Shown one piece after another: positions 16,832 to 27,864 of a stretch of DNA of 64,000 nt. The DNA lies in NCBI RefSeq assembly GCF_008124835.1, contig NZ_VNHW01000007.1, positions 1 to 64,000 of the forward strand. Reading direction: 5' to 3'. Origin of the DNA: Blastococcus xanthinilyticus (GTDB taxonomy: Bacteria; Actinomycetota; Actinomycetes; Mycobacteriales; Geodermatophilaceae). Each line of letters starts with the position of its first letter. Within the stretch, counting starts at the first letter, position 1. Under the pieces are notes generated by a model. The model did not search any database. It saw nothing but the letters and a program-made list of their open reading frames with translations, and was not told where the DNA came from. Position numbers and translations under genes: made by a program.

Positions 16832-19045
16832 ATGTCGGAAAACGCGCGCCTCCGTTCCCGTGTGCTGGCCAAGCTCGCCGCGACCATCGTGGTCGCCGGA
16901 GCGCTCGTGGCCGGTCTCCTGCTGCCCTGGATCGGTGGCCCCGGGCTGGTGGCGCGGAACTCCGTGTCGCTGCTCGACTCGCTCCCGGTGGAGCTCACCG
17001 ACGAGACTCCGGCCGGCCCCACGCGCGTGGTGGCCGCGGACGGCTCGCTGATCACGAACTTCTACGAGCACAACCGCACCCCGGTGCCCTCGGACCAGAT
17101 CGCCGAGGTCATGAAGCGCGCGCTGGTCGACATCGAGGACTCGCGCTTCTACGACCACAACGGGCTGGACGTGCAGGGCACCATGCGCGCCCTGATGAAG
17201 AACCTCGCCGCGGGCGAGGTGCAGGAGGGCGGCTCGACCCTCACCCAGCAGCTGGTGAAGCAGACCCTGCTGCAGACGGCGGCCACGCCGGAGGAGCGGG
17301 AGGCGGCCGACGCGGAGACCGTGGGGCGCAAGCTGCGCGAGGCGCGGCTGGCCATGGCCCTGGAGGAGAAGTACTCCAAGGACGAGATCCTCACCCGATA
17401 CCTCAACCTCGTCTACTTCGGCCAGGGCGCCTACGGCATCCAGGCCGCGGCCCAGCGCTACTTCAGCGTCAACGCCGTCGACCTCACGCTGGCCCAGGCG
17501 GCGATGCTCGCCGGGCTGGTGCAGAGCCCGTTCTACGACGAGCCGATCAACAACCCGGAGAACGCCCAGATCCGGCGCAACCAGGTGCTGCAGCGGATGT
17601 TCGACCTCGGGCACATCACCGAGCAGGAGCTGGCGGAGATCTCGCCCCAGCCGGTGCAGGTGGCGCCGGGGCTCGCCGCGCCGAACGGCTGCATCGACGC
17701 CGCCACCGGCGGCTTCTTCTGCGCCTACGTGCACCAGTACCTCATCAGCGAGCTCGGCCTGACCCAGGCGCAGCTCGACCGGGGCGGGCTGACCGTCCAG
17801 ACCACGCTGCTGCCCGACCTCCAGGCCCACGCCGACCAGGCCATCCTCGGCACCCTGCCGATGGGTGACGGCCTCGCCGGCATGTTCACCGCCTTGCAGC
17901 CCGGCACCGGGCACGTGCTGGCCATGGCCGTGAACCGCCGGTACGGCTGCGACGGCCCCGAGTGCGAGTCCGTCGTCCTCAACACCGCGGCCAGCAAGGG
18001 CGCCGGGTCCACGTACAAGGTGTTCACCGCCGCGGCCGCGCTCGAGGCCGGCATCGGCGCCGGCACCACCATCAGCACGCCCGGGGACCGGTACACGTCC
18101 CGGGTGTACAAGGGGCCCGCGTGCGGCGACCGGGAGCGCAACGGCACCGACGAACGCGGCATGTACTGCGTCCAGAACGTCGGCGACTACCCCGACACCC
18201 TGGACATGGTCGGCGCGCTCGTCCGCTCCTCGAACACCTACTTCCTGGCGCTGGAGGACCGGCTGGGCACCGTCGAGGGGCCGGTGCGCATGGCCGAGCG
18301 CATGGGCATGAACTTCGACCAGCAGCCCAACCAGTGGCCGGCCGACACGATCATCGCGGAGAACCGCGGCTCGTTCACCCTCGGCACGGACGCCACCAGC
18401 CCGCTGGACCTGGCCAACGCCTACGCCACCCTCGGCGCCCAGGGCACCCGCTGCGAGCCGACCCCCGTGACGGCCGTGCTGGACCGGGCCGGCCAGCCGG
18501 TCACCGGCCCGGACGGCGCGCCGCTGGTGAGCGGGGACAACTGCACCCCGGAGGCCGTTCCCGCGCCGATCGCCAACACGCTGGCCAACATCCTGGTCGG
18601 GGACGTCGCCACCCGCGCCGGCACCGGCACCCGGGCGGCGATCCCCGGCCACCAGATCGCCGGCAAGACCGGAACCGCGCAGGACCACGAGTCGGTCGCC
18701 TTCGCCGGCTTCATGCCGGAGTACGCGGCCAGCGTGATGGTGTTCAACCCCAAGGAGAAGCAGAAGGTCCCCGGCTTCGGCGGCACCATGCCGGCGCAGA
18801 TCTGGCACGACGCGATGGCGCCGTTCCTGGCCGGCAAGCAGACGTCGCAGTTCGCGCCGGCCGATCCGAACCTGCTCAACGGTGGCCGGCCCCGGGCCGA
18901 GTCCCGGCCCCGGACGCAGTCGCAGCCCCGGCCCCAGACGCAGACCCAGCCCGAGACGCCGGCCCCGCCGCCCGCGGGGACCGACGCCACCCCGGGCCAG
19001 ATCGACGCCACCGAGCCCGGGGTCGTCGAGCCGCCCGCGGGGTAA
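16832..19045 (+). CDS. ponA: Class A penicillin-binding protein (PonA2-like)
   Basis: A 737-residue bifunctional peptidoglycan synthase. One N-terminal membrane helix (~residues 13-35); glycosyltransferase GT51 domain with EDSRFYDHNGLD (Glu102), GGSTLTQQLVKQ and RKLREARLAMALE; transpeptidase domain with STYK (Ser393), SSN (466-468) and KTGTA (612). Position matches Rv3682 (PonA2), but the C-terminus has no PASTA domain and ends in a Gln/Pro/Arg-rich low-complexity tail. MarP, in the same block, acts on cell-wall enzymes in mycobacteria. Confidence 0.92.
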   Translation: MSENARLRSRVLAKLAATIVVAGALVAGLLLPWIGGPGLVARNSVSLLDSLPVELTDETPAGPTRVVAADGSLITNFYEHNRTPVPSDQIAEVMKRALVDIEDSRFYDHNGLDVQGTMRALMKNLAAGEVQEGGSTLTQQLVKQTLLQTAATPEEREAADAETVGRKLREARLAMALEEKYSKDEILTRYLNLVYFGQGAYGIQAAAQRYFSVNAVDLTLAQAAMLAGLVQSPFYDEPINNPENAQIRRNQVLQRMFDLGHITEQELAEISPQPVQVAPGLAAPNGCIDAATGGFFCAYVHQYLISELGLTQAQLDRGGLTVQTTLLPDLQAHADQAILGTLPMGDGLAGMFTALQPGTGHVLAMAVNRRYGCDGPECESVVLNTAASKGAGSTYKVFTAAAALEAGIGAGTTISTPGDRYTSRVYKGPACGDRERNGTDERGMYCVQNVGDYPDTLDMVGALVRSSNTYFLALEDRLGTVEGPVRMAERMGMNFDQQPNQWPADTIIAENRGSFTLGTDATSPLDLANAYATLGAQGTRCEPTPVTAVLDRAGQPVTGPDGAPLVSGDNCTPEAVPAPIANTLANILVGDVATRAGTGTRAAIPGHQIAGKTGTAQDHESVAFAGFMPEYAASVMVFNPKEKQKVPGFGGTMPAQIWHDAMAPFLAGKQTSQFAPADPNLLNGGRPRAESRPRTQSQPRPQTQTQPETPAPPPAGTDATPGQIDATEPGVVEPPAG

Positions 19046-19062
19046 CCGGGCCCGGTGCGCCG

Positions 19063-19515
19063 TCAGCCCAGCTGGCGGCGCACCTCGGCGGCGACCCGGG
19101 CCCCGTCGGCCCGGCCGGCGACGACCCCGTTCGCGGCGCCCATGACCTTGCCCATGTCCTTCATGCCGGACGCGCCGGTGCGGGTCACCACGTCGGCCAC
19201 GATCGCGGCGAGGTCGGCGTCGTCGAGCTGCGCCGGCAGGTAGCCGGCCAGCACCTCGCCCTCGGCCTGCTCGCGGGCGGACTGCTCCGCGCGCCCGGCC
19301 GAGCCGAACGCCTCGGCCGCCTCGCGGCGCTTCTTCGCCTCGCGGCGCAGCACCGCCTGCACCTCGTCGTCGGTGAGCTCGCGGGCCTCCTTGCCCGACA
19401 CCTCCTCCGCGCTGACGGCGGCGAGCACCATGCGCAGCGTGGCGGTGCGCAGCTCGTCACGGGCCTTCATGGCGGTGGTCAGGTCGGCGCGCAGCTGTTC
19501 CTTGAGGTCTGACAC
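19063..19515 (-). CDS. GatB/YqeY domain protein
   Basis: A 150-residue stand-alone YqeY protein: MSDLKEQLRADLTTAMKA, then LRMVLAAV, the VLRREAKKRREA helix, YLPAQL and SGMKDMGKVM. These helices resemble the tRNA-binding tail of the GatB amidotransferase subunit, which suggests a tRNA-linked role, but no activity is established for the short form. It converges with the PBP gene (gap 17 nt) and diverges from the metallophosphoesterase. GTG start. Confidence 0.88.
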   Translation of the reverse strand: MSDLKEQLRADLTTAMKARDELRTATLRMVLAAVSAEEVSGKEARELTDDEVQAVLRREAKKRREAAEAFGSAGRAEQSAREQAEGEVLAGYLPAQLDDADLAAIVADVVTRTGASGMKDMGKVMGAANGVVAGRADGARVAAEVRRQLG

Positions 19516-19555
19516 GGGCCCAAGCCTTGCACGGCGGTCCGCGCGGGTGCGCCCG

Positions 19556-19561
19556 TAGGCT
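19556..19561 (+). promoter_or_regulatory. -10 box of the metallophosphoesterase gene (leaderless)
   Basis: TAGGCT, 7 nt before GTG 19569. Confidence 0.5.
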
Positions 19562-19568
19562 CGCCGGC

Positions 19569-20480
19569 GTGCGCTGGTACACCGCCGTCCCCACCGCCGC
19601 CGTCGCCTCGGGCGCGGCGGTCACCGCCTACGCGAGCCTCTACGAGCGGACCCGCTGGACGCTGCGCCGCTTCGACGTCCCGGTGCTGGCGCCGGGGTCG
19701 GCGCCGCTGACCATCCTGCAGCTGTCGGACCTGCACATGACCGCGGGCCAGCGCAGCAAGCAGGAGTGGATCGCCGGGCTGGCCGAACTCGAGCCGGACC
19801 TGGTGATCGACACCGGGGACAACCTGGCCGGGTTCGACGCCGTCGGCCCCACCCTGCGGGCCCTGGACCCGCTGCTCGACCGGCCGGGCGCCTTCGTGCT
19901 GGCCAGCAACGACTACTACGCGCCCCGGCCGAAGAACCCGCTCAAGTACTTCAAGCGGGACCACAAGCGGGTGCACGGCGACGAGCTGCCCTGGCGCGAC
20001 CTGCGCGACGGCATGCGCGAGCGCGGCTGGCTGGACCTGACCAACGCCCGCGGCGAGCTTCCCGTCGCCGGCCGGCGGATCTCCTTCGCCGGGGTGGACG
20101 ACTCCCACCTGAGGCTGGACCGCTACGACCTCGTCGAGGGCCCGGCCGACCCGGCCGCCGACGTGCGGATCGGGCTGGCCCACTCCCCCGAGCCGCGGGT
20201 CCTCGACCGGTTCGCCGCCGACGGCTACGACCTGCTGCTGTGCGGGCACACCCACGGCGGTCAGCTGCGGGTGCCGTTCTACGGGGCGCTGGTCACCAAC
20301 TGCGGGATCGACCGCGACCTGGTGCGCTGGCTGCACCGCTGGGCCGCCCCCACCGAGGAGCACCCGGCCGGCACCTGGCTGCACGTGTCGGCGGGCCTGG
20401 GCACCAGCCCGTACGCGCCGGTGCGGTTCGCCTGCCCGCCCGAGGCCACGCTGCTCACCCTCACCGCGCGCCCGGCGTAG
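19569..20480 (+). CDS. Membrane-anchored metallophosphoesterase
   Basis: A 303-residue calcineurin-like phosphoesterase of the YkuE/YaeI group. A short N-terminal hydrophobic segment is followed by metal-binding motifs QLSDLHM (Asp, His), DTGDN, ASNDYY, LAHSPEP and GHTHGG. The usual GNHD box reads SND here, as in the Rv3683 group. Such enzymes are thought to act on membrane or cell-wall phosphodiesters. The start is fixed by the leaderless -10 box. Closes the acs-to-phosphoesterase block shared with mycobacteria. Confidence 0.88.
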   Translation: MRWYTAVPTAAVASGAAVTAYASLYERTRWTLRRFDVPVLAPGSAPLTILQLSDLHMTAGQRSKQEWIAGLAELEPDLVIDTGDNLAGFDAVGPTLRALDPLLDRPGAFVLASNDYYAPRPKNPLKYFKRDHKRVHGDELPWRDLRDGMRERGWLDLTNARGELPVAGRRISFAGVDDSHLRLDRYDLVEGPADPAADVRIGLAHSPEPRVLDRFAADGYDLLLCGHTHGGQLRVPFYGALVTNCGIDRDLVRWLHRWAAPTEEHPAGTWLHVSAGLGTSPYAPVRFACPPEATLLTLTARPA

Positions 20481-20540
20481 CCGCCGGCTCCCCCGCCGCC
20501 GGGCCGCCGCGGGGTGAGCGCTAGACTTCTCGACGCACCT

Positions 20541-20614
20541 CGGGGTGTGGCGCAGCTTGGTAGCGCGCGTCGTTCGGGACGACGAGGCCGCAGGTTCAAA
20601 TCCTGTCACCCCGA
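20541..20614 (+). tRNA. tRNA-Pro (CGG)
   Basis: A 74-nt cloverleaf: acceptor CGGGGTG/CACCCCG, D-arm GCGC..GCGC, anticodon stem CGTCG/CGACG with loop TTCGGGA (anticodon CGG at 20575-20577), T-arm GCAGG-TTCAAAT-CCTGT, discriminator A. No encoded CCA. Reads CCG proline codons, which are common in this genome. Confidence 0.96.
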
Positions 20615-20621
20615 CCCTCCG

Positions 20622-20651
20622 CTCAGGGGCCGCCGGAAGGCGGCCCCTGAG
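20622..20651 (+). terminator. Terminator after tRNA-Pro
   Basis: CTCAGGGGCCGCC (20622-20634), GGAA tetraloop, GGCGGCCCCTGAG (20639-20651): perfect 13-bp stem, 7 nt after the tRNA. Confidence 0.85.
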
Positions 20652-20706
20652 TCGTTCCGGACACGTTCCGGTTGGATCCCGCCCCCGCCGGGCACCGGGA
20701 GCCGCG

Positions 20707-22056
20707 ATGACCGAATGGCTGCTCCTCCTGGCCGCCGTCCTGCTGACGGCGCTCACCGGCTTCTTCGTGGCAGCCGAGTTCTCCCTGACCACCGTCGACC
20801 GCGGGCGCGCCGAGGAGGCCGCGGCGGCCGGCGACTCCCGCGGCCGGGGCGTGGTCCGGGCGCTGCGCACGCTCTCCACCCAGCTCTCGGCCGCCCAGCT
20901 GGGGATCACGATCACCACGCTGCTGGTGGGCTACCTGGCCGAGCCCGCGATCGGCCAGCTGCTCCGCGGCCCGCTGGAGTCGGTGGGGCTGACCGGCGCC
21001 TCTACGACCGCGGTGTCGGTCGGGCTGGCCATCGCCCTGGCCACCACCCTGCAGATGCTGCTGGGCGAGCTGGGGCCCAAGAACCTGGCCATCGCCAACC
21101 CGCTGGCGGTCGCCGGCTTCGTGGCGCCGGGCATGCGCGGGTTCACCCGGGCCACCGGGCCGCTGGTGAACACCTTGCAGCGCCTGGCCAACGCGATCGT
21201 GCGGCGGCTGGGCTTCGAGCCCCGGGAGGAGCTGGAGACCGCCCGGAACGCCGGCGAGCTCGCCGCCGTCGCCCGCCGGTCGGCCGCCGAGGGCGACCTC
21301 TCCCCCGTCGCGGCCCGGCTGCTGGAGCGGTCGCTGGCGCTGGGCGGCAAGTTCGCCACCGACGTCATGACGCCCCGCACCCAGCTGTGGACCCTGCGGG
21401 CCAGCGCCACCGCCGCCGACGTGATCGCCGCCGCCGTCGAGTCGGGGAACTCCCGCTTCCCGGTGTACGGCTCGGACCTGGACGAGGTCACCGGGGTGGT
21501 GCACGTCAAGCACGCGGTCGCCGTCCCGGAGGCCGAGCGCGGCCGCCGGACCGTCGCCGAGCTGGCCCTCCCGGTGCTCGCGGTCCCCTCCTCCATGCAC
21601 CTGGAGCGGCTGCTGGACCTGCTGCGCGACCAGGGCCTGCAGCTGGCCCTGGTGGTCGACGAGTGGGGCGCCACGCACGGCGTGGTCACCCTGGAGGACA
21701 TCGTGGAGGAACTGGTCGGCGAGATCGCCGACGAGACCGACCGCCCGCTGCGCGCGCTGCGGCAGGTCGACGCCGACACCTGGGTGCTCTCCGGGCTGCT
21801 GCGCCCCGACGAGGTCCTGGAGCGGGCCGGCATCGCCGTCCCCGAGGGCCGCTACGAGACGCTGGCCGGCTTCCTCACCGACCGGCTGCAGCGGCTTCCC
21901 GAGGAGGGCGACGTGGTGACCGTCGACGGCACCGAGCTCTGCGTGGAGACCGTGGAGGGCCGGCGGGTCGCGCGGGTGATCGCCCGGCGGCTGCCCGAGC
22001 CGGCGGACGACGACGCGGCACCGGCCGGCCAGGCCCGTGAGCGGGTGCCGGCATGA
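20707..22056 (+). CDS. CNNM/CBS-domain membrane protein with CorC_HlyC domain
   Basis: A 449-residue protein. The N-terminal CNNM (DUF21) membrane domain holds three to four helices (residues ~1-190; ALTGFFVAAEFSLTTVDRGR and LGELGPKNLAIANP are typical), followed by two CBS domains (~200-335; TDVMTPRTQLWTL, DEWGATHGVVTLEDIVEEL) and a C-terminal transporter-associated CorC_HlyC domain (~350-440). The family is linked to Mg2+/Co2+ efflux or homeostasis and was once called hemolysin. It is coupled to a paralogue by an ATGA overlap, as is usual in actinobacteria. Confidence 0.9.
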   Translation: MTEWLLLLAAVLLTALTGFFVAAEFSLTTVDRGRAEEAAAAGDSRGRGVVRALRTLSTQLSAAQLGITITTLLVGYLAEPAIGQLLRGPLESVGLTGASTTAVSVGLAIALATTLQMLLGELGPKNLAIANPLAVAGFVAPGMRGFTRATGPLVNTLQRLANAIVRRLGFEPREELETARNAGELAAVARRSAAEGDLSPVAARLLERSLALGGKFATDVMTPRTQLWTLRASATAADVIAAAVESGNSRFPVYGSDLDEVTGVVHVKHAVAVPEAERGRRTVAELALPVLAVPSSMHLERLLDLLRDQGLQLALVVDEWGATHGVVTLEDIVEELVGEIADETDRPLRALRQVDADTWVLSGLLRPDEVLERAGIAVPEGRYETLAGFLTDRLQRLPEEGDVVTVDGTELCVETVEGRRVARVIARRLPEPADDDAAPAGQARERVPA

Positions 22057-23162
22057 CGGTCGTGAGCCTGCTGATCCTGGTGGCGCTGCTGCTGGGCAAC
22101 GCCTTCTTCGTGGCGGCGGAGTTCGCCCTGGTGTCCGCCCGGGCCGATCAGCTCGAGCCGCGGGCGGAGGCCGGGTCGGCGCGCGCGGTCAGGACCCTGG
22201 CCGCCATGCGCAACGTGTCGCAGATGATGGCCGGCGCGCAGCTGGGCATCACGCTGTGCTCGCTGGGGCTGGGCGCGGTCGGCGAGCCGGCGGTCGCGCA
22301 CCTGATCGAGGTGCCGCTGCACGCGGCCGGCGTCCCCGACGAGCTGCTGCACCCCATCTCCCTGGTCATCGCGCTGTCGCTGGTGACCGTGCTGCACATG
22401 GTGCTCGGGGAGATGGTGCCGAAGAACATCACGATCGCCGGCCCCGACCGGGCGGCCCTGGTCCTCGGGCCCCCGCTGGCCCTGGTGGTGCGGGTGCTCA
22501 AGCCGTTCATCTGGTTCTTCAACACCCTCGCCAACGCCTTCGTGCGGCTGTTCGGCGTGCAGCCCACCGACGAGGTGGCGGCCAGCTTCGACGCGGTGCA
22601 GATCCGCTCGATGGTCAACCAGTCGCAGCAGGAGGGGCACCTGGGCAGCGAGGTGAGCGGGCTCGCCGAGGGGGCGCTCACCTTCGAGCAGCACGACCTG
22701 GACGCCGTGCTCCTCCCGCTCGACCAGCTGGTGACGGTGCCGCGCAGCACGACCCCGCGGCAGCTGGAGGGCGTCGTCGCCGAGCACGGCTACAGCCGCT
22801 ACCCGGTCCGCGACGACGACGGGCAGCTGGCCGGCTTCGTGCACGTGAAGGACGTCCTCGACGTGCCCGCCGAGCGGCGCGACCAGCCGATGCCCGACCG
22901 GGACGTGCTGCCCTTCGTCGAGCTCCGGTCCGACCAGCAGCTGCCGGAGGTGCTCTCCACGATGCGGAAGGCCGGCGCGCACCTCGGCCGGGTCGTCGAC
23001 GACACCGGCACCCGCGGCATCGTGGCGCTCGAGGACGTGCTGGAGCGGCTGATCGGCGACGTCCGCGACGCCGCCGTGGAGCACCGCCGGGCGCAGCAGC
23101 GGCGACCGGACGGGTCCGCCCGGGCCGCCGCACCGGCCGGGGCGGGCGCCGGGGGAAGATGA
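22053..23162 (+). CDS. CNNM/CBS-domain membrane protein, short paralogue
   Basis: A 369-residue paralogue of the preceding gene with the same CNNM membrane domain (LLLGNAFFVAAEFALVSARA; LGEMVPKNITIAGP) and CBS pair (residues ~215-345), but no CorC_HlyC domain; it ends in a short Arg/Ala-rich tail. Tandem long plus short copies suggest a heteromeric complex. The start overlaps the upstream stop. The next gene begins 4 nt after its stop. Confidence 0.9.
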   Translation: MTVVSLLILVALLLGNAFFVAAEFALVSARADQLEPRAEAGSARAVRTLAAMRNVSQMMAGAQLGITLCSLGLGAVGEPAVAHLIEVPLHAAGVPDELLHPISLVIALSLVTVLHMVLGEMVPKNITIAGPDRAALVLGPPLALVVRVLKPFIWFFNTLANAFVRLFGVQPTDEVAASFDAVQIRSMVNQSQQEGHLGSEVSGLAEGALTFEQHDLDAVLLPLDQLVTVPRSTTPRQLEGVVAEHGYSRYPVRDDDGQLAGFVHVKDVLDVPAERRDQPMPDRDVLPFVELRSDQQLPEVLSTMRKAGAHLGRVVDDTGTRGIVALEDVLERLIGDVRDAAVEHRRAQQRRPDGSARAAAPAGAGAGGR

Positions 23163-23166
23163 GCAG

Positions 23167-24978
23167 GTGAACGTCGACCCCGCCACCGCCCCCGCCCTCT
23201 CCCCCGAGGTCACCGCCCGGTGGCAGGCCCGGTTCCGCGCGCCGCGGGTCTCGCTGCCGGACTGGGCCGAGGAGGCCCCGCACCGCAACCTCTACTCCTC
23301 CGACGTCAGCGGCGTCGTCGAGCAGTACGCCTGGGACCGGGAGACCGACGCCCACCGGCAGGTCACCGACCGGCCCAACGGGACCCTGTTCAGCACGCTC
23401 AGCCCGGACGGGTCGACGATCTGGTGGTTCGCCGACACCGACGGGGACGAGTTCGGCGTCTGGATGACGCAGCCCTTCGAGGGCGGCGAGGACGCCGTCG
23501 CCGTCGCCGAGGTGGGCCCGGCCTACCCGGCGGGCCTGGAGGTGGGGCGCTCGCTGGTCGCGATCGGCCGCAGCACCGACGACGGCAGCGAGCTGTGGCT
23601 CGCACCGCGCGGCCAGGAGCCCCGGGTCGTCTACCGGCACCCCGACCCCGCCTCGGTGGACGCGCTGACCCGCGACGACGAGCTGCTGGTGATCTCGCAC
23701 TCCGAGCACGGCGACCCGCGCTACCCCGCGCTGCGGGTGCTCCGCACCGCGGACACCACCGAGGACGCGCCCGCGGTGGTCGCCGAGAAGTGGGACGGCG
23801 ACGGGCGGGCGCTGCACGCGCTGGAGTTCGGCCCGCTGGCCGGTGACCGGCGGCTGCTGGTGGGCCACGAGCGCCGCGGCCGGGAGGAGCTGCTGATCTG
23901 GGACGTCGCGGCCGGCACCGAGACCGAGATCGTGCTCGACCTGCCCGGCGACGTGACCGCCGGCTGGTACCCCGACGGCTCCGCCCTGCTGGTCGGCCAC
24001 GACCACGCCGCGCGCACCGAGCTGTACCGCTACGACCTCGCCTCCGGCGCCCTGGAGCGGCTGGAGACCCCGCCCGGCGTGGTCCGCGGCGCGACGGCCC
24101 GCCCCGACGGCACCGTCGAGCTGGCCTGGTCGAACTCCGAGCTGCCCCCGGTGGTCCGCCGCGCCGACGGCCCGGTGGTGCTGTCGGTGCCCGGCGCGGA
24201 GCCACCGGCGGCCTACCCGGTGGAGGACCGCTGGGTCCCGGGCCCCGGTGGCGACGTGCACGCGCTGCTCGTGCGCCCGGCCGGTCCCGGCCCGTTCGCG
24301 ACGGCGTTCCTGGTCCACGGCGGCCCGGAGGCCGCCGACGACGACTCCTACCGGGCCCGGCGCGCCGCGTACGTCGACGCCGGCTACGCGGTCGTGCACG
24401 TGAACTACCGCGGCTCCACCGGGTACGGCTCGGCCTGGCGCGACGCGCTCACCGGGCGGCCGGGGCTCACCGAGCTCGAGGACATCGGCGCGGTCTACGA
24501 CGCGCTCGTGGCCGAGGGCGTCGTCGACCCGGCCCGCGCGATCCTGACCGGCGGCTCGTGGGGCGGGTTCCTCACCCTGCTGGGCCTGGGCACCCAGCCG
24601 GAGCGGTGGGCGGCGGGGATCGCCGAGGTACCGGTGGCCGACTACCTGGCCGCGTACGAGGACGAGATGGAGGGCCTGCGGGCCTACGACCGGGCGCTGT
24701 TCGGCGGGTCACCGGAGGAGGTGCGCGACGTCTACGTGCGCTCCTCGCCGATCACCTACGTCGACGCCGTCGCCGCGCCGGTGCTGGTGGTGGCCGGGGC
24801 CAACGACCCGCGCTGCCCCATCCGGCAGATCGACAACTACCTGGGCCGCCTCGAGGAGCTCGGCAAGCCGCACGAGGTGTACCGGTTCGACGCCGGGCAC
24901 GGCTCGCTGGTCATCGAGGAGACCATCCGCCAGGTCGAGGCCGCGCTCGGCTTCGCGCTGCGGCACGTGACGCCCTAG
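23167..24978 (+). CDS. S9 family peptidase (prolyl oligopeptidase type)
   Basis: A 603-residue serine peptidase without a signal peptide, so cytoplasmic. The first ~350 residues are WD/beta-propeller-like repeats (STLSPDGSTIWWF, LLVGHERRGREELLIWD, GWYPDGSALLVGHD) and the last ~240 form the alpha/beta hydrolase domain with Ser464 in GGSWGGF, Asp547 in ANDPRCP and His578 in GHGS. The family cleaves oligopeptides, often acyl-peptides or prolyl bonds. The GTG at 23167 follows GGGGGAAGATG. Its TAG stop shares the tetranucleotide CTAG with the opposing gene's stop. Confidence 0.9.
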   Translation: MNVDPATAPALSPEVTARWQARFRAPRVSLPDWAEEAPHRNLYSSDVSGVVEQYAWDRETDAHRQVTDRPNGTLFSTLSPDGSTIWWFADTDGDEFGVWMTQPFEGGEDAVAVAEVGPAYPAGLEVGRSLVAIGRSTDDGSELWLAPRGQEPRVVYRHPDPASVDALTRDDELLVISHSEHGDPRYPALRVLRTADTTEDAPAVVAEKWDGDGRALHALEFGPLAGDRRLLVGHERRGREELLIWDVAAGTETEIVLDLPGDVTAGWYPDGSALLVGHDHAARTELYRYDLASGALERLETPPGVVRGATARPDGTVELAWSNSELPPVVRRADGPVVLSVPGAEPPAAYPVEDRWVPGPGGDVHALLVRPAGPGPFATAFLVHGGPEAADDDSYRARRAAYVDAGYAVVHVNYRGSTGYGSAWRDALTGRPGLTELEDIGAVYDALVAEGVVDPARAILTGGSWGGFLTLLGLGTQPERWAAGIAEVPVADYLAAYEDEMEGLRAYDRALFGGSPEEVRDVYVRSSPITYVDAVAAPVLVVAGANDPRCPIRQIDNYLGRLEELGKPHEVYRFDAGHGSLVIEETIRQVEAALGFALRHVTP

Positions 24979-25463
24979 CGCTCCCGCCGGCCGGCCACGC
25001 GGGGACGGCGGGGCAGCAGCAGCGCCCGGCGGGCGCTCTCCCCCCGCCGGTGCGCCGCCCGGCGGATCGCTCCCCGGCCGCCGTAGGGATCGTCGGGCGA
25101 GAACGCCGACCACACGAGGCGGGCGTCCGGTGGTTCGGGCGCCTCGTCGTCGGCGCCCATCCGCTCGTGCAGCGCGGCGAGCACCCGGCCGGCGAGGGCG
25201 TCGTCGTCCAGCAGGACGGCGAGGTCCCGGGGGTCGCGCCCCTCCGCGGCCAGGGCCTCGGCCACCCAGCCGAACATCCCGGGGCCGAAGGCGCGCACGA
25301 CCGCGTCGCCGAGCACCGCGTGCGCCGCGTCGACTCGGACGCCGGCCTCCAGCGCGAGCTCGAGCTCGACCCAGGCCAGCAGCGTGTACCGGTCGGGCCC
25401 CGGCCGGTCCTGCTCCGGGGTCAGCTGCGCCGGCAGCTGCGGGTCCGGCTCGTCGGAGGTCAC
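24975..25463 (-). CDS. Hypothetical acidic-then-basic protein
   Basis: A 162-residue protein starting at GTG 25463. The first ~115 residues are helical and acidic (YTLLAWVELELALEAG, AVVRAFGPGMFGWVAEALA, DLAVLLDDDALAGRVLAAL), followed by a strongly basic tail (RAAHRRGESARRALLLPRRPR). No recognised domain. It lies 14 nt upstream of asd's stop side, so it does not share an obvious promoter, and it converges on the S9 peptidase with overlapping CTAG stops. The coding call rests on codon bias and compact spacing. Confidence 0.6.
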   Translation of the reverse strand: MTSDEPDPQLPAQLTPEQDRPGPDRYTLLAWVELELALEAGVRVDAAHAVLGDAVVRAFGPGMFGWVAEALAAEGRDPRDLAVLLDDDALAGRVLAALHERMGADDEAPEPPDARLVWSAFSPDDPYGGRGAIRRAAHRRGESARRALLLPRRPRVAGRRER

Positions 25464-25477
25464 CGGAGCAGCATGCC

Positions 25478-27789
<2,312 letters not shown>

Positions 27790-27797
27790 GGGACATG

Positions 27798-27803
27798 AGG
27801 TTA
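27798..27803 (-). promoter_or_regulatory. -10 box of the lysC-asd operon (leaderless)
   Basis: TAACCT on the minus strand, 8 nt before GTG 27789. The 75-nt gap also serves the divergent PLD gene. Confidence 0.45.
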
Positions 27804-27864
27804 CCGACGTCCATCGGGTGAGCGCCGGTTGCGTCCGCGCCTTCCCGCACGTTGAGATCATCCG

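Noticed and set aside
20707..23162. Hemolysin toxin genes
   Set aside because: The CNNM/CBS proteins are often labelled hemolysins, but they are membrane ion-homeostasis proteins with no toxin features.
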